DNA of 64,000 nt, taken from the NCBI GenBank assembly GCA_949126835.1, contig OX421496.1, positions 23,025,844 to 23,089,843 on the forward strand, in the 5' to 3' direction. The notes beneath the pieces were generated by a model. It saw nothing but the letters and a program-made list of their open reading frames with translations, searched no databases and was not told the DNA's origin. Made by a program: the position numbers and the translations under genes. How positions within the stretch are numbered: the stretch's first letter is position 1; every line of letters starts with the position of its first letter. This DNA comes from Anisus vortex. Lineage: Eukaryota > Mollusca > Gastropoda > Planorbidae. Of this stretch, positions 56,433 through 64,000 are shown piece after piece.

Positions 56433-59154
56433 TTACCAAACTTACTATTTTAAAACTAAATCCCTTACTTGTGATGAAAAAGGACTGAGTAAAAGTATTG
56501 TTAGAGTAAATATCATTATAGTGTGATATTTCTAAACAAACTTGTTAGGTTGAGCATTTAAAATAATTGCTATTAGAGAAAAAGATCAGTTTTATCCGCA
56601 GAATTGGTTTCTAAATCAGAGGACATTATAAATGTGGACTGATTGTAAGATATGTTTGAGAATCTCTGGAATTGATAATTGAAACATTTGGCAGAGAGGA
56701 TAATTTGATTGAAAAAGATGTAAATGGTTTTGAGAAAAGAGAATTTTCTATCACTAAAGTATTGAGAAATGTTTTATGATTGTACTATGGAAATTTATTT
56801 TATCATGTACTGTTGTTGAAATAATTGCTCAATGATTCAAGATGCACATTTCTTCTATGTGAATTTATTCATTTGTTTTATTATCATTGAATGTATGATA
56901 ATGTAGGGTAAAAATAGTTGCAGCAAGGCAGAACTATGACTAACAAGAATTCCAAGAAATGTATTATATATGATTTTTTCACTTTAAGGATACTGTTACA
57001 TGAAAAGCAGACCAGAAGTGAAACTAATGTAAACTTTGTATCCTTGTTTTGTATAAATTTAGGATGTGCCACTGATTTGACACTGTAAACCAGAATGGTT
57101 GAGAATTTCATGGTTGAAAATTTATAATGTTGACATACCAATGTTCAACAAATGTATTATTAATTAAGGATTTCATGTCAAGATTGTAAAACTAATCTAT
57201 TTTTTTCTGTATTAGTTAAATTAGATTGAATGAATTGTACTGACAATCAAAAGACTGGGTAGACCTGAACACTGTGAGGAACAGGAGAACCTAGAATCTA
57301 TGAATAATGAATAAAACCTTTATGGAATGGACAAGAGCAATGGATTCCAACCTTACCATAACTGAAAAGCTGGGAGATGGAACCATTCAGACCAGCAATT
57401 GTTTTGTAAAAATTGTTAAATTGATTTCTGTCTGGAAAAGTTAATAATCTATAGTATGCTCTTTAATCTAATCTAATCTTTTTATCTATTTTACGTCAAT
57501 GATATTGATTTGAAATGTTTTTAATTTAATCCATAGAAAATAAGTACTTACTGTGTAGTATTAAGATTGTATGCAGATGATAACTTGCTTTAATTGATAG
57601 TTAATTAAGTAAATTAACCAATTTGTTTTAAGTAAATCCATGTTGTTTGAATATTGTTAGGCACTTCAATAAAAATTTCATATTAATAATTCAGTCCTAA
57701 AACCTACACTGTTAGATAGAGCTAGATGAGATCTTTTAAATGACACCTCATTTGTATTTCTAGGTCAACTGGGAGGGGAGATATAAATTTTTAGCGCTTG
57801 AAAATGGGGTGTTTTTTAATAAAGAGAAAATCTGCCATTTTTTGAGATCAAATTATGGTGTAAGGTTTTTTTAACCTTTGCACCGGAAGTAGATTAATTA
57901 AGTTTTATCTTATCTATGCAAGTTTATGTAAATGTATTTTCCTTCTTTGGCATTGCATTGCCTTTGTTACTAAAATTTCATCACTTCAAAATTTAAAACT
58001 TTTAAATTTCTGATCCGATTTTAATAAATGATATTTTATTGGAATCCTCTTTTCAAGCCCTTTACAGTGATACATAATTTATAACAAGGAATCATTCATT
58101 TATTTTAAAATTAAAAAAATAGTCGAGGACGTTTGCTTTAACAAAGTTTCGATTAAACTTTTTAATGTTTTCTATAAATAAACAAATTTGGGGCAGAAGT
58201 AGCCAGTTGACGAAAATGACCTAATGAGCCTAGACAGTGACTGTACTAAAAAATTCATAACTAAATCTAGCCTGCTCTAGTTGTAATGAAATTAGTAGTA
58301 AGTATTTAAAATCGCGTTGGTACCTATTTTTGTTTAGCACTTCAAAATTACCTTTCTTGGGAATCCTAATTTTTTATGAAAAAAAACGATCTAAACATTA
58401 ATAAAACATACAATTAATGACACATTTTAAAAAATGTGTTATTTTTTTATTCAATTGATATGCAGATGTTGGTGGTTTGTCTTAAATACCCTTTATAATG
58501 GTCAATTGTGTTTGACAATATTTTAATAGACGCCATTAAATTTATTAATTATGTTACAAAAATTACATGGCTAGAAATCGGCCTATTTGACATGCGCGAA
58601 ACTGCCGATATTGAAGTGTCTAATATTGTCAAATGAAAACTATTGTGCACTCTTTTAAAAAGAAAATAAGGACGTAGAAAGGTCATGGTAAACTGAGAAA
58701 TTGAAATATTTTTAATGATTTTTGCTATAAACTATCTTAATTCTGGAACAGACTATGTTTAATTTTCTTAAAATAACATAAATGAATTTAATTTTGAGAT
58801 AATAGTTGTGAAATAATGATCCTTAAAAAAGATAACTTTTTAATCGCGTAGCAATTTTTTTTACCTAAGCGGTAAATGGGGTAAATTTGCATAGCGATGT
58901 CAACATTGTTAGAATCAATTGGGAATGAGAGAAAAAAAAAGAGAGAGAAGTGCGAAATTGACCTACATTTTGGGTTTTGACACAGACAGTGTTGTTTAAA
59001 GTTTAATGTGTTAGCCAGCCTACAAGCATGAAAAAAAATACTGTCGAAGCAATAATATTTTTTTGTTGTAAAGTAATTAGGTTAAGCCTAGTATTTTTTC
59101 ATAACGAGTTTTTTCTTATGAAAAATAAGTCGTGTCTGAATAGACATTAAGTGA
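56433..59154 (+). other. Non-coding internal region of the LTR element
   Basis: It is between the ORF and the nested LINE. It has no ORF over 90 codons on either strand and no envelope-like product. Several AT-rich stretches and one oligo-A/GA run (near 58930) are present. It may be decayed coding sequence or captured DNA. Confidence 0.7.
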
Positions 59155-59945
59155 TTTTTTTCTTCTTCTTCTTCTTCTTCTTCATATTACTGTGGATACC
59201 CCGTTAGTACCGAGGAAAGAGTCCACAATTTAAATACACATAAAATAAAAAACATCACAAACAACAATTATAAACAGATGACACAGTGTCACTTTAGGTT
59301 TTTAGACCAGCCCTTCAGTGACGATTTAAAAGCCTGAACTGTAGGGGCAGTGATGGAGGCCTGGTCCAGGGTGTTCCACAGCCTAATGGCTGACGGAAAA
59401 AAAGAATATTTGTAGACGTCGGTGCGTGCATGTGGGACATGCAGCTTGAGCTGATGGCCTCGGGTAGAGCGGGACACCTGTTGGATTCGGCCTGGCTGAG
59501 TGGACATTTCCACGTGGCGGTTCACGATCTTGTAAATAGTGGTGACCTTGTTTATCGCTCTGCGATGATGTAGTGGCTCCAGTTGGAGTTGGGCCACCAA
59601 AGCTGAGGCGCTAGATTTAAGGCCGTAGTCCTGTAAGATACGACGTGCCGCTCGACGTTGGATCATCTCCAGCTTAGATATCAGGTGTTGTTGATGAGGA
59701 TCCCATACAGTCGATGCGTACTCCAGGATGGGACGAGCTAAACTTTTATAACAATGGGTCTGGATCCTGGTGGAGCATCCCTTGAGGTTCCTTTGGACGA
59801 AGGCGCAAGCTCTATTTGCTTTGGCAGCAATAGATTGGACATGTGTGCCCCAGTGGAGTTTTTCTGTGATGTTCACTCCAAGGTACTTGGCATCTGAAAC
59901 CCTCTCAAGAGTGTGACCATGCAAGGTATATCTTTTGTTGTTTGA
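59155..59945 (-). mobile_element. Nested LINE 3' fragment with open 211-codon reading frame
   Basis: The minus frame 59924-59289 reads HGHTLERVSDAKYLGVNITE, then CYKSLARPILEYASTVWDPH, then LEMIQRRAARRILQDYG, then SFFPSAIRLWNTL. This is the post-catalytic part of a non-LTR reverse transcriptase ('YLGV', 'Y..L.RP.LEYAS.VWDP', 'IQRRAAR'). The reading frame is unbroken but the catalytic core is missing. The 3' end carries a GAA repeat (59160-59183 on the plus strand as CTT). It inserted into the LTR element, so it is younger than it. Confidence 0.9.
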
Positions 59946-60331
59946 TTACAAATGTAAAAGATATAAGTTTATAATTAAATGAACGAGAGAGTTTTTATTA
60001 ACGTGGAATGTTAATGGAATGGAAATTATTAAATTGTATAATATTTATCCCTATGTATTTTTCTTGTTTACAAGATTTGGATAGACATAATTTAATTGTC
60101 CATTGTTTTGAATTAAAATTGAATGATTGAATGACTGTAGTTAAGCCATTTGATAAGATTAACTTATTTTGCATATATTATATGTTATTGTTATCAGTTT
60201 GATTGAATTAGTGGAATAGCCAATTAAACTGTATGTAGGTGTTGTTTTCCCCGGAATATTTTCTTTTATAATTATTCCTTAAAATTAACATTTTTAGTAT
60301 TGTTAAAATGTAAAAGAAATAATTATAAAAC
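59946..60331. other. LTR element internal end
   Basis: AT-rich, no ORF; it leads into the polypurine tract. Confidence 0.6.
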
Positions 60332-60347
60332 TGTGGAAGGAGGGGGG
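60332..60347 (+). promoter_or_regulatory. Polypurine tract
   Basis: TGGAAGGAGGGGGG directly precedes the TGTTACG start of the 3' LTR, the expected plus-strand primer position in LTR elements. Confidence 0.85.
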
Positions 60348-60973
60348 TGTTACGAATATCGGTCATAGAGGAATGACGTAGTAAGGCATTGACCTCTTAA
60401 CAAGTGCGTATCAGAGTCCAAGGCGACCAAGGTTTGACCTTTGTGCCCTGAGGGCAGTTTAAATAAAATAATTCGTCCAACCCCGTGGAAATTGGAGGAT
60501 AATTCTGGATCGTAATATTCTATAAGGAAATAGGTTAAAATGCGTATTAAGACCCTGTAGAATCTTCGATGATAGTTTTCTTTGTAAAGTCCCGACCTCC
60601 TTAAAGTTAGTTCAGTTTGAAAGTTTGTGGAGTGAAGTCGCTATATTAATACTTGTACATTATATGCCATTTATTTTGAAATACTTATGTTACCATCAGT
60701 TGATGCGTTTATTGATCGTTTATATTGAGTCTACAATTTAAATAAAATTGTTTATTCAACAACTGGAGTTGTTAGATCTATCATTGTTGAGAAAGGTGTT
60801 GAAGATAATTATCACGAATATAACTACATTACTGCATAGACCTGTCAGTCAAGGAACCCCTAGCTTGGGCTACAGATTAGCAGAATCTAGAGACTTCTAA
60901 TAAAGATACAACTATATTCATTGAATCCGATTTAACGAGTCGTAATAATAGTCATAATAAAGAGGCCATAACA
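60348..60973 (+). repeat. 3' LTR
   Basis: 626 bp, TGTTACG to CCATAACA, the same length as the 5' LTR with one noticed base difference. Confidence 0.95.
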
Positions 60974-61308
60974 ATATGTATGGCTCATTACTAGATTATA
61001 GTGTTATAAATAATTTCTTAAGATTCATCATATCTATCTAATGGATAAACTTGTCATTATAACATATAATTTCAGGCATGAAAAGTTTTGACAGTTTTCT
61101 TCTAAAGCAAAAAGATCACCACCATTTGATGCATTGGATGTTTAGATGGAGACACAAAAGTGACGACTAGACCTACATAATTTCAGGTCATGTAATTTCA
61201 TATTTCAACATTAGACCATTATATGTTGCACAGTGCATGGCCCAACTGTTGTGGCCAATTCTGGTTAAGGGCCGTTTACATGATGTCGATGCTTGTATGT
61301 TGAGTACC
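60974..61308. other. Non-coding flank of the LTR element
   Basis: No feature seen. Confidence 0.4.
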
Positions 61309-63400
61309 TCAGCTTTGAATGTCTGTCTTGTCATCTGTCGACATGTGTATGGTAGATATATCTGTGGTGAAATGTAATCAGTCTTCATTACTCAGCATTA
61401 TGTCAACCAGGAATAATTTTTCCATAGTTGAAAACAGTGTTAGCTAGTTTACTATAAACCGTCAGGCCATAACAATTGTCGTACTTAATAAACAGTTGCC
61501 TTTTTCAGGTCTACTGCACCTTAGTATCTCTAGTAAAATAGGGGGCCTATTCAGGTCTACCAAAACTTGACACATCTAGTTAAATACAGTCCATTTCTTG
61601 GGCTACCTACACTTTCATGTAGCTAGTAGAACAGACGCTTTTCATAGCAGATTATCTTTTCTTGTCAAAAGCGCCCTTTTTCCGGGCTACCCACACTGTT
61701 ACGTTTCTTGTAATACATCGGCCATTTTCAGAGCCACAACAACTTTGCTCAAGCTAATAAAACAGCGGCCCTTACAAATATTTTAAAATAGCTAGTAAAT
61801 AAGTGGCCTATTTCTTGGCTACAACCTACAATTTATCGCAAATAGTAACACAACGGCTCTTTTCTTGGCTACAACAGTTTATTGGCTGATTTTAAACCAC
61901 CAACACTTAAACCTATCAATTAAAACAGATGCCCTTTTCAAGGCTGCACACACTTTCACTTGGATTGTAAAACAGCGGCCCTTTTAATGGCTACAGCAAT
62001 TTATCCAGTTCTTCTTTTTTTCTTCTTCGTTCTCAATATTGTCAATGGAGGGGTTCAAACTACAATACCTTTAGTTATTGAAACTTTCCAGGTCTGTCTC
62101 TTTTCCATCCATATTGGTGAAGGTGGAGGACATCCTCGGCCAGAGCCTGTTTTGCAAGCTGTTTAAAAAAACGGGCAGTCTTGGAGCACATGTTCTAAGT
62201 TCTCAGGAGACATTCCACATGGGCAGTCTTCACTGGACCCAATGTCTAACTAGTTATTTATCGTATCTAGTAACAAAGCGGACTTTTCAGGCCCAATACA
62301 ACTTTTAAGTAGCTCAAAGTATGTCGGCCCTTTTCAAAGCCATCAACTTTGAAATAGCAAGTTTTTTTTTAGCTACCAATGCTTTAAAGTAGATAGTAAA
62401 ATAGCAGACAGAGGCCCTTTGACCAAAAATGTACAGTATCAGCCTTTTTAATGGCTATCAACACTTTCACTTAGCTATAAAAGGAAGTCGTTCATTTCAT
62501 GGCCACATCCTTTAACAATTATCTTATCTAGTAAACCAGCAGGCTTGTTTAGGACCACCAGCTTTATGATCTAGCAACTAAAACATCGGCCTATTTTAGG
62601 GCTGCAATATTTTTTGTCTCTAAAAACATAACAGCCATTTCCAGGGCCACCAATTTGACCTAGCACGTAAAATATAGGCCCTTTGCAGGGCCACCAACAC
62701 TTCGACCTAACAAGTAAAGCAGCGGCTTTTTTTCAGTTCCAGGAACACTTTGACTAAGCAAGTAAAACATCGGCCCTTTCGAAGCCAATGACACTTTGGC
62801 CAGCAAGTAAAATCGCGGCCCTTTTAGGCCACCAACACTATCACGTGACGTTGCTAGTAAAACATCGGCCGTATTCAGGAAACCGAAACTTTGACCTAGC
62901 AAGTTAAAGGCGACTCTTTTTATGGCCATCACAATTTAAGTTAGCCAATCTTAAATTATCAATGCCATCCTACTTTAACTGACTTAAAAGTGAAAACTTT
63001 TAAGGAAGATTAGATTTGTATTTATTTTCGTTATACAGTACCATCCCCTTTTTAATTAACTAGTCTAGATATTTTTATGACAATATCAGTTGCATGTATA
63101 GCCATAGTGTTACCCACAGTTGTCTCCTCATGACGCTTCTTACTCAAATTATCTCCCATGTCCGTAAATCCACACGCCCCTTTCTAATGTTCCAGCTAAA
63201 TTTCTATCGCCTCGGCTTTGAATGTCTGTCTTATCATCTGTCGACACGTGTAAGGTAGATATATCTGTGGTGAAATGTAATCAGTTTTCATTGTTGAACA
63301 TTGACACACAGGAATCATTTTTTTTCAGTTAAAAACGTTGTTAGCTAGTTTATAATGGACCTTTGCTAAAGGCCGCCAGGCCATGACACTTTGACATACT
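61309..63400. repeat. Degenerate tandem-repeat tract bounded by a duplicated segment
   Basis: CTTTGAATGTCTGTCTTGTC, GGTAGATATATCTGTGGTGA and GTTAGCTAGTTTA words occur in order at 61309-61500 and again at 63211-63400. Between them, units with GGCCCTTTTCAGGGCCACC, AACACTTTGACC and TAGCAAGTAAAAC recur roughly every 55-65 bases with heavy divergence. The ORF on the minus strand at 62932-62660 follows this repeat and is not a gene. Confidence 0.75.
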
Positions 63401-64000
63401 AATAAACAGTGGCCTTTTCCAAGTCTATTAGACTTTGACATATCTAATTAAACAGTGGCCTTTTCCAAGTCTACTACACTTTGACATATGTAATTAAACA
63501 GTGGCCTTTTCCAAGTCTACTACACTTTGACATACTAATAAACAGTGTCCTTTTCCAAGTCTACTACACTTTGACATATCTAATTAATCAGTTTCCTTTT
63601 CCAAGTCTACTACACTTTGACGTTTATCGTATCTAGAAACACTTCTTGTCTTTTTATAGCTACAACAGTTTATCGTATCTAGAAACACTTCCTTGTCTTT
63701 TATAGCTACAACAGTTTATCGTATCTAGAAATACTGCTGGTCTTTTCATGGCTACAACAGTTTATCGTATCTAGAAACACTTCTTGTCTTTTCATGGCTA
63801 CAACAGTTTATCGTATCTAGAAATACTGCTGGCCCTTTCATGTCTACAACAGTTTATCGTATCTAGAAATACTGCTGGTCTTTTCATGGCTACAACAGTT
63901 TATCGTATCTAGAAACACTTCTTGTCTTTTCATGGCTACAACAGTTTATCGTATCTAGAAACACTTCTTGTCTTTTCATGGCTACAACAGTTTATCATAT
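63400..64000. repeat. 46-bp minisatellite, two subfamilies, running off the window
   Basis: 63400-63622 has units with CTACTACACTTTGACATAT and AACAGTGGCCTTTTCC. From 63623 the unit is TTTATCGTATCTAGAAACAC, TTCTTGTCTTTTCATGG, CTACAACAG, about eight copies, still continuing at base 64000. Both are 46 bp, so they probably share an origin. Confidence 0.93.

Larger units (their letters stand above)
52843..60973 (+). mobile_element. LTR retrotransposon (Ty3/gypsy-like), RT-less and probably non-autonomous
   Basis: Two 626-bp direct LTRs bound an internal region with a primer-binding-like site, one 930-codon ORF, a long non-coding part and a purine tract. The ORF order gag, protease, integrase with no reverse transcriptase or RNase H indicates an internal deletion. 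Near-identical LTRs indicate recent insertion. No 5-bp target duplication is visible: AAGTA lies left and ATATG right. Confidence 0.93.

Noticed and set aside
62660..62932. A 90-codon minus-strand gene
   Set aside because: It follows the periodicity of the degenerate 55-65-bp repeat tract.

Overview
The window looks like AT-rich, repeat-laden nuclear DNA from an invertebrate animal. A mollusc, perhaps a heterobranch gastropod, is my best guess from the overall texture (frequent TAGGCCTA-like words, tRNA-derived SINEs, L2-like LINEs, hAT MITEs). No marker in the window fixes the taxon. There are no operons or bacterial signals; genes are split by introns with GT/AG borders.

The one well-supported host gene is a plus-strand CLCA-family gene (calcium-activated chloride channel regulator, a self-cleaving zinc metalloprotease). 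I traced 16 exons from 9067 to 33331. All intron phases agree, and joining them gives about 929 codons without a stop, covering the HEWAH zincin motif, a CLCA cysteine-rich segment, a VWA domain with complete MIDAS residues, beta-rich domains, and a C-terminal membrane helix with a short cytoplasmic tail. The signal-peptide exon(s) were not found. The introns hold most of the unusual DNA. Intron 3 has SINE pieces, a MITE and a 37-bp minisatellite. Intron 4 has a LINE whose 5' part is inverted, flanked by an 11-bp target duplication. Intron 6 has a 5.6-kb, 12-bp satellite with a 1,612-bp higher-order duplication. Intron 13 has a 17-bp satellite.

Downstream of CLCA are a 51-copy 36-bp minisatellite (35.4-37.3 kb) and a possible plus-strand exon at 37.6 kb. 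Two oppositely oriented copies of one hAT-type element with 8-bp target duplications follow (38.0-39.1 and 50.6-51.7 kb), plus a partial third copy at 40.4 kb. The same stretch has LINE 3' fragments at 41.4 and 47.0 kb, SINE pieces, other short repeats, and two minus-strand candidate exons (44.8 and 48.6 kb) of an unidentified gene.

From 52843 to 60973 lies a young LTR retrotransposon with 626-bp LTRs in which I saw one difference. It carries one intact 930-codon ORF (gag, CCHC knuckle, aspartic protease, integrase remnant, C-terminal hydrophobic segment). Reverse transcriptase and RNase H are missing, so it should be non-autonomous. A truncated minus-strand LINE sits inside it. From 61.3 kb to the window end the DNA is degenerate 46-60-bp tandem repeats with a 1.9-kb-spaced duplicated segment.

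The 1-9 kb flank has only repeats, a LINE scrap, a 49/55-bp minisatellite and one weak minus-strand coding-like block. I see no convincing previously undescribed multi-gene system. The most notable things are the concentration of independent tandem arrays in and around one gene, the LINE inversion, and the RT-less but intact retroelement ORF.
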